Assembly (NCBI GenBank): GCA_038318235.1
Contig: JBBQBY010000493.1
Coordinates: 1 to 5,231, forward strand
Direction: 5' to 3'
Origin: JAPLGZ01 sp038318235
GTDB taxonomy: Bacteria; Chloroflexota; Anaerolineae; Caldilineales; Caldilineaceae
DNA: 5,231 nt
Made by a program: the position numbers and the translations under genes. Positions within the stretch are counted from its first letter, which is position 1. Each line of letters begins with the position of its first letter. Under the pieces are notes generated by a model. It did no database searches. It saw nothing but the letters and a program-made list of their open reading frames with translations, and was not told the DNA's origin. This document shows, one piece after another, positions 1 through 5,231 of this stretch.

Positions 1-8
1 GCGTGGTT

Positions 9-32
9 GTGTGGTTACTGATAAAACCACAC
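9..32. repeat. Small inverted repeat / hairpin at the left edge
   Basis: The arms GTGTGGTT (9-16) and AACCACAC (25-32) are perfectly complementary around an 8-nt loop. On the plus strand the hairpin is followed by TT and then a run of A (35-42). The T-run seen on the minus strand therefore precedes the hairpin, so it is not a standard intrinsic terminator for ppk1. The first eight bases of the window, GCGTGGTT, nearly repeat the left arm. The structure is real but its role is unknown. Confidence 0.45.
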
Positions 33-82
33 TTAAAAAAAACGAATATACCACCCAGCCTGGTGGAAAAGTAAGAATAGTG

Positions 83-112
83 CGGGGGGGCGTCATGCAT
101 GACGCCCCACCG
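83..112. repeat. Perfect 22-bp GC-rich palindrome with extended flanks
   Basis: The core at 87-108 is a perfect palindrome: half-site GGGGCGTCATG followed by CATGACGCCCC. The pairing continues for three more base pairs (83-85 with 110-112) after one G/A mismatch. Folded as RNA it gives an 8-bp GC-rich stem closed by the hexaloop ATGCAT. It lies about 65 bp beyond the ppk1 stop, where it could end or stabilise the ppk1 transcript, but no U-tract follows on either strand. It could instead be a dispersed palindromic repeat or a protein-binding site. Confidence 0.75.
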
Positions 113-174
113 AACTATGCCGGCCTACTATCTATTAGTAACCGATCTTCCACCGTCATTATAGGGATGACAGA

Positions 175-2439
175 CTATAAATCATCAGGTAGCTGCGTGC
201 TCAGCGTGCGCGTGTAGAACATCAAAGTGTCATGCAGACCGCGTTCGCCCGAGCCGGGATTAGGGCTTTCATTCGGCTGACGCTGACGGTAACGACCATC
301 TGGCAACATTTCCCAGCCTTGGCGATAGTCATTGAGCGAAGCCTGGAGGACGAGATCAAGTTGTTCGCGTAAATGTGGATCTTCAATGGGGACAATGGCC
401 TCCACACGGTTGGTCAGATTACGCCGCATCCAATCGGCACTGCCGATAAAATAGCGCGGATCGCCGCCGTTGGCGAAATAGAAGATGCGTGAATGCTCCA
501 AAAAACGCCCAATAATACTGAGCACGCGAATATTCTCACTAATCCCAGGTAGCCCTGGCCGTAAGCGACAGACACCGCGGATATTCAAATCGATTGAGAC
601 GCCAGCCTGACTGGCCTCATAGAGTTTGCGTACGAGGACCGGATCTTCCAGACCATTCATCTTCGCAATGATGCGCGCCGGTCGCCCATCCACTGCATGC
701 CCGATTTCCACATCGATCATGTCTAGGAAAGATTGACGCATGGTGACCGGCGCCACCAATAATTTGCGATAGACATCCTGACGGCTGTACCCCGTGAGAT
801 AGTTGAACAGATCCATCAGATCGGCGGCAATCGCAGGATCGCAACTAAAGAAGCCCAAATCCGTATAAAGCCCCGCCGTTTTGGGATTATAATTGCCGGT
901 GCCCACATGAAAGTAGGCGCGCAAACCATCTTCTTCTTCGCGAATCACCAACGAAAGTTTAGAGTGCGTTTTCAATCCTACCAAGCCATAGGCGACATGA
1001 CAACCCGCGTCTTCTAGCAAGCGCGCCCACTCGATATTTTGCGCCTCATCAAAACGTGCTTTCACTTCCACGAGTACCGCCACCTGCTTGCCCTGTTCCG
1101 CCGCATGGATCAACGCCCGCACAATTGGTGAATCGGCACTTGTGCGATAGAGCGTCTGTTTGATCGCCAGCACCTGCGGGTCGCGCGCCGCCGTTTCAAT
1201 AAAATTTTGCGTGCTGGCGGCAAAGCTATGATAGGGGTGATGAACCAGCAGATCACCCTGACGAATCAAGGAGAAGATTTCACTGGGCCGCGAACTGCTA
1301 TCAATGCCCACCAAACGCACCGGCGTCACGGGTGTCCACGGTTCGTATTTTAGGTGCGGTAAATTCATATCAGCCAGTGGAAATAAGTCGGTTAGGCGCA
1401 GCAAGCCAGCGACGGGATAAACATCCGTCACATCCAATTCCATCTCGTCGCGCAGCATCGTCAAAATATTTTCTGGCATCGAAGCGGCCACTTCCAAGCG
1501 CACGACCGGCGCAAAACGGCGTTCGCGCAATTCTTCGCTGATCAATTCCAGCAGATCTTCGGCTTCTTCTTCGTTGCGCGCAATGTCAGCATTACGCGTC
1601 ACGCGGAAGGGATAAGCGGCGATCAGGTCCATCCCCTGGAAAAGTGTATCGAGGTGATGGATCATAATCTGTTCGAGCGGGACAAAATGTTGTGGATTTT
1701 CGAGCGGCACCCAACGCGGTCGATTGGCTGGTACTTTGACACGCGCAAATTGACTTTCACCGGTGATTGGGTCGTGCAGCAGCACCCCCAAGCTCAAACT
1801 CATATCGCTGATAAAAGGGAACGGATGCCCAGGATCAACCGCCAGTGGGGTCAAAATTGGATAGACTTCGGTCTCATAATAGCGTTGAAGCCGCTTTTGT
1901 TGTTCCGCATCCAGATCCGTATAGTTAAAAATGCGCACATCATATTCGGCCAGGGCGGGTAAAATGTCCTCTTGCAGACAGCGACTTTGGGCTTCCACCA
2001 TCGGACGCACCGCACGGGCAATCAGTTGCAGTTGTACATCGGGCGTCCAACCCCGCAAGGTTAAATTAGCAATACCTGCCGCTTTTTGCCGTTTAAGTCC
2101 ACCCACCCGTTTGCGAAAAAATTCATCCAAATTGCTCGCCGTGATCGCCAGAAATTTCAAACGTTCTAGCAGCGGCGTACGGCTGTCCAGCGCTTCATGA
2201 AAGACACGCCAGTTAAAATCAAGCCAATTTAGTTCTGAATTATAGACCTGGGGCGAAGTGCTCAGTTCATCTAAAGAAAGATTGGTGAGATCGGCATTCG
2301 GCTGATACGTGCGCTCCATGGGTAAGATCACGGAATCCTGACCTTCGCGATTGGCGGTGCCTGCCCCATTTTCGATAGGCGCGGGTGCCGACAACTTGCG
2401 CATTGTCTTTTTATGGTTGGTCGAGGTTCTGCTAGACAT
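175..2439 (-). CDS. ppk1: Polyphosphate kinase 1 (PPK1)
   Basis: PPK1 reversibly transfers the ATP gamma-phosphate onto inorganic polyphosphate through a phosphohistidine intermediate; in other bacteria it is often membrane-associated. The 754-residue product shows the family architecture. The N domain starts near residue 66 (ELNWLDFNWRVF) with the nucleotide-contacting SNLDEF motif at 102-107. The head domain covers about 183-365, and two phospholipase-D-like C domains cover about 393-555 and 565-735. The autophosphorylated histidine is H492 (KTHSK) and the second catalytic histidine is H649 (LEHSR). R432 (TLYR) and R462 (ARFDE) match the conserved phosphate and metal site arginines. The start is the ATG at 2439, with GAGAAGGA seven bases upstream. 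A longer frame to TTG at 2556 has no convincing ribosome binding site. The first 65 residues are polar, low-complexity and family-atypical. The gene stands alone, divergent from the CPBP gene. Confidence 0.97.
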   Translation of the reverse strand: MSSRTSTNHKKTMRKLSAPAPIENGAGTANREGQDSVILPMERTYQPNADLTNLSLDELSTSPQVYNSELNWLDFNWRVFHEALDSRTPLLERLKFLAITASNLDEFFRKRVGGLKRQKAAGIANLTLRGWTPDVQLQLIARAVRPMVEAQSRCLQEDILPALAEYDVRIFNYTDLDAEQQKRLQRYYETEVYPILTPLAVDPGHPFPFISDMSLSLGVLLHDPITGESQFARVKVPANRPRWVPLENPQHFVPLEQIMIHHLDTLFQGMDLIAAYPFRVTRNADIARNEEEAEDLLELISEELRERRFAPVVRLEVAASMPENILTMLRDEMELDVTDVYPVAGLLRLTDLFPLADMNLPHLKYEPWTPVTPVRLVGIDSSSRPSEIFSLIRQGDLLVHHPYHSFAASTQNFIETAARDPQVLAIKQTLYRTSADSPIVRALIHAAEQGKQVAVLVEVKARFDEAQNIEWARLLEDAGCHVAYGLVGLKTHSKLSLVIREEEDGLRAYFHVGTGNYNPKTAGLYTDLGFFSCDPAIAADLMDLFNYLTGYSRQDVYRKLLVAPVTMRQSFLDMIDVEIGHAVDGRPARIIAKMNGLEDPVLVRKLYEASQAGVSIDLNIRGVCRLRPGLPGISENIRVLSIIGRFLEHSRIFYFANGGDPRYFIGSADWMRRNLTNRVEAIVPIEDPHLREQLDLVLQASLNDYRQGWEMLPDGRYRQRQPNESPNPGSGERGLHDTLMFYTRTLSTQLPDDL

Positions 2440-2446
2440 AGGAAGA

Positions 2447-2454
2447 TCCTTCTC
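2447..2454 (-). promoter_or_regulatory. ppk1 ribosome binding site
   Basis: On the minus strand GAGAAGGA lies seven bases before the ATG at 2439. It decides the ppk1 start against the in-frame TTG at 2556 and the internal ATGs for residues 13 and 41, which lack comparable motifs. It overlaps the end of the proximal 13-bp repeat unit. Confidence 0.75.
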
Positions 2455-2477
2455 AGTGTGTAGGCTCAGTGTATAGG
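2452..2477 (-). repeat. Two-copy 13-bp tandem repeat in the ppk1 leader
   Basis: Read on the minus strand the two units are CCTATACACTGAG and CCTACACACTGAG, identical at 12 of 13 positions, directly abutting each other and running into the AAGGA of the ppk1 ribosome binding site. The distal unit contains TATACA, which could pass as a -10 element, but no -35 stands at the right distance. Possible roles are a regulator-binding direct repeat or a leader element affecting translation. A classical Pho box has an 11-bp repeat period, so the 13-bp spacing does not fit that model. Confidence 0.6.
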
Positions 2478-2700
2478 ATGAGTTTGGCACTGGGTCGTAA
2501 CATACGAGCCAAATGATAATTTGCTCAGAAATGTTACCGTTAGGCTGCGCAGTCAATTGAGGCAGCTAACCATCCCCGGTTAGCGTCTATTCTACTTCAT
2601 TTTATACCAGTGTGTCTAGAGGCGAATCACAAATTCTTGGATAGCACAAGCATTTATCATACCAACGAATTTATAGGCTGAGAAAGGCAAAACAGGCCAG

Positions 2701-2719
2701 TGCAGGCATTTGCCGTGCA
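2701..2719. repeat. Imperfect inverted repeat upstream of the CPBP gene
   Basis: TGCAGGCA (2701-2708) pairs with TGCC-g-TGCA (2711-2719), giving eight base pairs with one bulged G and a two-base loop. It lies about 60 bp upstream of the candidate -10 for the CPBP gene and could be a DNA-level operator; the tiny loop makes an RNA hairpin of this exact form unlikely. Confidence 0.35.
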
Positions 2720-2750
2720 AGCTAAGAAGCATTAAACTCCAAGCAGTGCC

Positions 2751-2767
2751 GTTGCAGTGATGGCAAC
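2751..2767. repeat. Short inverted repeat just upstream of the candidate CPBP-gene -10
   Basis: GTTGC (2751-2755) and GCAAC (2763-2767) form a five-base inverted repeat around a 7-nt centre, ending 10 bases before TATAAA (2778). The position would suit an operator, but arms this short arise easily by chance. Confidence 0.25.
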
Positions 2768-2796
2768 CGAGCCGCTCTATAAATGACGACTAAAAA

Positions 2797-2801
2797 CGGA
2801 G
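2797..2801 (+). promoter_or_regulatory. Ribosome binding site for the CPBP-domain gene
   Basis: CGGAG lies nine bases before the GTG at 2811. It supports that GTG as the start and lies inside an out-of-frame ATG reading frame (from 2783) that is judged spurious. Confidence 0.6.
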
Positions 2802-2810
2802 TACAAAATA

Positions 2811-3878
2811 GTGGAAATTATTGGCACACTGCTGCTGTTCGCTTTGCTAGGGCTGATTATTATGCTGGCCAATCTAGCAGAAAAACGGCGGCAAAGCAAC
2901 GAGCCTTATCAAAGCTTTGTCGTGCTCAGTTATGGCATCCTAATTTTGGTTTATGGAACCCTGTGTGTGGGTGGGCTGTTGGTGCAGCAAATCGCAATTC
3001 GCTTGCTCCAAGATCCAAGTCTGGCCCAACAGCCTAATTCATTACTTGCGCCGGGCGTAGACCCAGTTAAGCTCGTTGGTGGCTTTGCGGTCTATGGCAC
3101 AGGCATTTGGTTACCGGCGTTGCTCGGCATACTTTTGTTACTCCCTGTTGTGCGACGGCTGCTGGCGCAAGTGATTCCAATCGATCCCGCCAGTCCCGTT
3201 CACGCTGTTGCACTTGCCTACATCATGCTCGTGGTGATCAATCTAATGATCACATTAGGCACTGGGCTCGGCAACTTAGCCACGACGCTTGAGCAGCAGA
3301 CGGCGGACGGCCAACCAGCGGTAACCCTGGCAGGCCTTTGGTCCCAACAAGCTTTGACTGCACTGCTGGCGATTGTTGGCATTGGCTGGCTGGTACGCCG
3401 CGATTGGTCAAGCGCTTTGCAACGGCTGGGCATCGTCAGGCCAACCTGGCGGCAGGTGATCTTTGGGGTCGTGCTGGGCTTATTGCTCGTGCCAATGGTG
3501 ATGTTGCTGGAGCAAGTCAGCGGTTTGTTTCAAGTTGGCTTTGATCCAAATGTAGCCAAGCTGACCGAGCAACTGTTAGGGCCTTTGTCGCGCACCCTGA
3601 TCGGCGTTTTGACGATTGGCGCAGCGGCTGCCCTAGGTGAAGAGACCCTACTGCGCGGCGCAGTGCAACCACGTTTTGGCCTGGAATTGACGGCCCTGGT
3701 CTTTGCTCTGCTGCATAGCACCTATGGCCTCAGCCTCTCAACCCTAGTCGTTTTTATCTTAGGGTTAGTCTTGGGGATTGTGCGCAATCGGGCCAACACT
3801 AGCACCTCCATGATAGTCCATGCGGTCTATAATATCACGTTGGCCGTGCTAGCCTATTTGAACGTTTCCAGTTTTTAA
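2811..3878 (+). CDS. CPBP family intramembrane metalloprotease-like membrane protein
   Basis: The 355-residue product is a polytopic membrane protein. Its C-terminal part carries the three CPBP (Abi, CAAX-protease-related) motifs. Motif 1 is EETLLRG with E277, E278 and R282, motif 2 is FALLH with H302, and motif 3 is HAVYN with H337 and N341. In this family the glutamates and histidines form the intramembrane metal-dependent active site, so it is probably catalytically competent. Hydrophobic segments are seen at about 2-21, 36-58, 90-113, 130-150, 175-195, 215-235, 260-276, 293-305, 308-325 and 334-350. The first 200 residues precede the recognisable domain and have no assigned role. Translation starts at GTG 2811 behind CGGAG. 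Bacterial relatives serve in prenyl-protein-like processing, bacteriocin immunity or sigma-regulator cleavage; the substrate here cannot be inferred. The gene has no co-directional partner. Confidence 0.88.
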   Translation: MEIIGTLLLFALLGLIIMLANLAEKRRQSNEPYQSFVVLSYGILILVYGTLCVGGLLVQQIAIRLLQDPSLAQQPNSLLAPGVDPVKLVGGFAVYGTGIWLPALLGILLLLPVVRRLLAQVIPIDPASPVHAVALAYIMLVVINLMITLGTGLGNLATTLEQQTADGQPAVTLAGLWSQQALTALLAIVGIGWLVRRDWSSALQRLGIVRPTWRQVIFGVVLGLLLVPMVMLLEQVSGLFQVGFDPNVAKLTEQLLGPLSRTLIGVLTIGAAAALGEETLLRGAVQPRFGLELTALVFALLHSTYGLSLSTLVVFILGLVLGIVRNRANTSTSMIVHAVYNITLAVLAYLNVSSF

Positions 3879-3961
3879 TTTTTACTCAGCTATGTCTAGG
3901 AATCTGATTACTTATCGCTTGCCACTTGTGAAACCTCTCCCTGCAATTCTGTAACGACCGG

Positions 3962-4702
3962 CTATTCATTATATCGCTTGGCTACAACGGTCAGCAGTAT
4001 CTGGTGGAACGCATCGGGCTGCTTTTCCGCTACCTGGCGGATAGCCTGGATCATATAGATCTGGCGTTCGTGCTTGCAGGCCACTATCACTGTGGTTGGC
4101 ACTGGCGGCGTGAGACCCAGATTTGCCGATTGGATAAAGAGCTGTTGGGCAAGGGCTTGGGATGTTTTACTGTAGGGATTCTGCTCAAGCGCGCGCAAGG
4201 CACGAAAGGCGTCAAGTTCTGATTGAGCCAGCATTGCCATGCGACAAGTATCAGCGTAGCCACGTACGGTCTGAACTAGCATATGAGCCAATGTAGGATG
4301 CTCAATGAGTCGTTGTTGCAACAGCCAATCCAGTTCAAAGCCGGTGTCTTCACAGAAGTCGGCCAGTAAGTAGCTAAACTCGGTGAACTTTTTCTCTGAC
4401 AGCACCATCAGCCAGGTATACACCGGGTCATCAGTAGGTAACGTCTGTTCAATCCAGAGCCGTAACTGCTGCTCGAGCGTAGGTTCCTTGGGACGAGCGT
4501 AGCGGTTGCGCCATTGACTGAGTACGTAACGCCAGTTACCCGCACGATTGAGCACATTTGCTGGACGTAGCTCATCTTCTGCGGAAGCAGGGGCTTTCAG
4601 TGTAGGGTGCTTCAACGTTGCCTGATGCCGCGCCGGACTCTGTCGTTTCAATGCAACCGAAAGCATGGACGCGCCGATTAAGACAATAATCAAAAGAATC
4701 AC
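3962..4702 (-). CDS. Unrecognised single-pass membrane-anchored protein
   Basis: I do not recognise a family for this 246-residue product. Residues 1-18 (MILLIIVLIGASMLSVAL) are a hydrophobic anchor followed at once by K19, R20, R25 and H26, so by the positive-inside rule the bulk should face the cytoplasm. Residues 21-55 are polar and probably a linker. Residues 56-246 are helix-like and rich in Leu, Gln and Ala, with several Trp (57, 64, 83, 97, 126) and no catalytic motif that I can name. The start is GTG at 4702, with GAGG nine bases upstream; the ATG at 4666 has no ribosome binding site and would remove most of the anchor. It converges with the CPBP gene across an 83-bp gap and has a long upstream gap. 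Coding is likely because the frame is long, has a good start and encodes a coherent anchor-linker-domain layout. Confidence 0.8.
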   Translation of the reverse strand: MILLIIVLIGASMLSVALKRQSPARHQATLKHPTLKAPASAEDELRPANVLNRAGNWRYVLSQWRNRYARPKEPTLEQQLRLWIEQTLPTDDPVYTWLMVLSEKKFTEFSYLLADFCEDTGFELDWLLQQRLIEHPTLAHMLVQTVRGYADTCRMAMLAQSELDAFRALRALEQNPYSKTSQALAQQLFIQSANLGLTPPVPTTVIVACKHERQIYMIQAIRQVAEKQPDAFHQILLTVVAKRYNE

Positions 4703-4711
4703 TTTGTTAAA

Positions 4712-4715
4712 CCTC
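4712..4715 (-). promoter_or_regulatory. Ribosome binding site of the 246-residue membrane-anchored protein
   Basis: GAGG on the minus strand lies nine bases before the GTG at 4702. It favours that start over the in-frame ATG at 4666, which is preceded by coding-like sequence without a purine-rich motif. Confidence 0.55.
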
Positions 4716-4752
4716 GATTTATTTTGTTAACGCGTACCTGTTCAGATTTTCT

Positions 4753-4782
4753 TGATCACCTTCAAGGAAAAGCATGATCACC
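4753..4782. repeat. Direct repeat TGATCACC, 22-bp period
   Basis: TGATCACC occurs at 4753-4760 and 4775-4782, starting 22 bp apart, or about two helical turns. Each copy contains the palindrome TGATCA. They lie 50-80 bp upstream of the GTG at 4702, where a regulator of the minus-strand gene could bind cooperatively on one face of the helix. No good -35/-10 pair was found nearby, so the regulatory role is inferred from position only. Confidence 0.4.
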
Positions 4783-4790
4783 CAGCACCT

Positions 4791-4834
4791 GAACGAACCA
4801 CGCCTTCCCAGCGTGGTTCGTTCCATCATTTTTT
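4791..4834 (+). terminator. Strong plus-strand intrinsic terminator without an obvious gene
   Basis: GAACGAACCACGC (4791-4803) and GCGTGGTTCGTTC (4811-4823) form a perfect 13-bp stem around a 7-nt loop. After CATCA comes T6 (4829-4834). On the minus strand no T-run follows the hairpin, so the orientation is plus. The nearest plus-strand gene ends at 3878, over 900 bp upstream, with a minus-strand gene in between. The terminator could end read-through from the CPBP gene, an antisense RNA or an uncalled small RNA. The five bases between stem and T-run make it slightly suboptimal. Confidence 0.75.
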
Positions 4835-4927
4835 AGGGGGCCACTTTTGTTCTTTCCCATCCAACGTCATCTACTTATGTTCAATGGTGCAGCATACTCT
4901 GGTAGAAAGGAGATATTGCACACTAGA

Positions 4928-4943
4928 TACTGGTCAACCAGTA
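4928..4943. repeat. 16-bp palindrome, operator-like
   Basis: TACTGGT (4928-4934) and ACCAGTA (4937-4943) are perfect inverted arms around CA. The two-base centre argues against an RNA hairpin of this exact form and suits a dimeric DNA-binding protein. It lies about 225 bp upstream of the 4702 start and about 105 bp downstream of the stop of the right-edge gene. An AAAGGAG stretch at 4906-4912 lies just before it, but no convincing plus-strand reading frame follows that. Confidence 0.45.
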
Positions 4944-5047
4944 AACCTTTCGCTTGAGGCTGAGAAACAGAACAAAAATCGGTTGGCTGTGATTACCTGC
5001 TAAAAGATAAGCGATCAGCGTCGAAAAAGTGTCGGAAAGTAAATCTA

Positions 5048-5231
5048 CTACTCTTTCAGGTGAACTTCCAATTGCATCGCGGAACTAAAGCTCTCACCAC
5101 TGGAAGTGGAAATGGCGACTGCGGGCAATAACGCATTGCCAACGCTAGCGAAAACACCAATCAAATTCAAGGCGAGCACTTGCGGTAAAGAAAAGTGCCA
5201 AAAAAGAACCCCAACCACTCCAATCCCCAAA
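5048..5231 (-). CDS. C-terminal fragment of a membrane protein (partial, start outside window)
   Basis: The frame is open from the right edge of the window to a TAG at 5048-5050, giving about 61 codons. The first codons are TTG GGG ATT and lack any visible upstream context, so this is most likely an internal part of a longer gene. The visible residues hold two hydrophobic stretches (about 1-13 and 17-40, including LPQVLALNLIGVFASVGNAL) and a polar tail ending in QLEVHLKE. This suggests the last membrane segments of a polytopic protein with a short soluble C-terminus. No family motif is visible. It is co-directional with the gene at 3962-4702 but 345 bp away, so a shared operon is not indicated. 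Confidence 0.6.
   Translation of the reverse strand, partial: LGIGVVGVLFWHFSLPQVLALNLIGVFASVGNALLPAVAISTSSGESFSSAMQLEVHLKE

Larger units (their letters stand above)
2440..2810. other. 371-bp divergent intergenic region (ppk1 / CPBP gene)
   Basis: No gene is supported here. The region must hold promoters for both flanking genes, but none is convincing. On the minus strand, TTGACT (2551-2556) is a good -35 without a good -10 at 17 bp. TATGTT, within GGCTCGTATGTT as in the lac promoter, is a plausible -10 with a poor -35. On the plus strand, TATAAA at 2778-2783 is a good -10 about 28 bp before the CPBP start; TTGCAG (2752-2757) is 20 bp upstream of it, which is long for a -35 spacing. The region also holds the 13-bp tandem repeat and two small inverted repeats listed separately. 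Confidence 0.5.
4703..5047. other. 345-bp intergenic region without a supported gene
   Basis: The gap separates two minus-strand genes. It contains a direct repeat (4753-4782), a plus-strand terminator (4791-4834), a 16-bp palindrome (4928-4943) and an imperfect tandem pair GTCGAAAAAGT / GTCGGAAAGT (5020-5040). No tRNA-like or other recognisable RNA fold is seen, and no intrinsic terminator in minus orientation is evident for the gene at the right edge. A plus-strand reading frame from 4752 to 5003 runs straight through the terminator and has no family resemblance, so it is not called. Confidence 0.5.

Noticed and set aside
11..217. 68-codon plus-strand open frame at the left edge
   Set aside because: It crosses the 22-bp palindrome, overlaps the 3' end of ppk1 on the opposite strand, lacks a ribosome binding site and resembles no known protein.
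2440..2556. Upstream extension of ppk1 to the in-frame TTG at 2556
   Set aside because: No ribosome binding site precedes the TTG, the extra residues are not PPK-like, and the ATG at 2439 has a strong Shine-Dalgarno motif. The TTGACT there may rather be part of a promoter.
2783..3037. 84-codon frame starting with ATG just before the CPBP gene
   Set aside because: It is out of frame with the CPBP gene, almost wholly overlaps it and has no family resemblance. The CGGAG inside it serves the GTG at 2811.
175..3878. Idea that ppk1 and the CPBP gene form a functional module, such as a defence system
   Set aside because: They are divergent and 371 bp apart, PPK1 is a housekeeping enzyme, and no further defence, toxin or mobile-element genes are present.
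3879..3961. Possible bidirectional terminator between the convergent genes
   Set aside because: The T-rich stretch at 3871-3885 has no stable hairpin in front of it, and no clear stem-loop is visible in the 83-bp gap.
4878..4958. 26-codon plus-strand frame beginning ATGTTCAATGG
   Set aside because: No ribosome binding site precedes it and no known small protein is recognisable; nothing but its open frame supports it.
4752..5003. 83-codon plus-strand frame in the right intergenic gap
   Set aside because: It runs through the intrinsic terminator and the 16-bp palindrome, has no ribosome binding site and a composition unlike the real genes.
5020..5040. Imperfect tandem pair GTCGAAAAAGT / GTCGGAAAGT
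   Set aside because: The units are short, A-rich and of unequal length, so chance is an adequate explanation.

Overview
This 5.2 kb bacterial window holds three complete protein genes and the 3' end of a fourth. No RNA gene, CRISPR array, insertion sequence or phage module can be seen. Base composition looks roughly balanced in GC, start codons are ATG and GTG, and clear Shine-Dalgarno motifs precede the chosen starts. The polyphosphate kinase is of the Chloroflexota type in its C-terminal tail, and the mix of large non-operonic genes, long intergenic gaps and unrecognised proteins would fit a Chloroflexia genome such as Herpetosiphon. That taxonomic guess is an impression, not a demonstrated placement.

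Layout from left to right. Positions 1-174 are intergenic and carry a small hairpin and a striking perfect 22-bp palindrome. Positions 175-2439 (minus strand) encode polyphosphate kinase 1 (ppk1), with both catalytic histidines present. A 371-bp divergent intergenic region follows, with a 13-bp tandem repeat abutting the ppk1 ribosome binding site and two small inverted repeats on the other side. Positions 2811-3878 (plus strand) encode a multi-pass membrane protein ending in a CPBP-type (Abi/CAAX-protease-like) domain. Facing it, at 3962-4702 on the minus strand, is an unrecognised 246-residue protein with a single N-terminal membrane anchor. A 345-bp gap then carries a direct repeat, a strong plus-strand intrinsic terminator with no obvious gene of its own, and a 16-bp palindrome. 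At the right edge, minus strand, is the C-terminal end of a membrane protein whose start lies outside the window.

No two complete genes form an evident operon: ppk1 and the CPBP gene are divergent, and the CPBP gene and the unknown gene converge. PPK1 makes polyphosphate from ATP; nothing in the sequence ties the neighbours to that role. The window reads as ordinary chromosomal territory. Its less ordinary content is in the intergenic repeats and the orphan terminator, not in a recognisable new multi-gene system.
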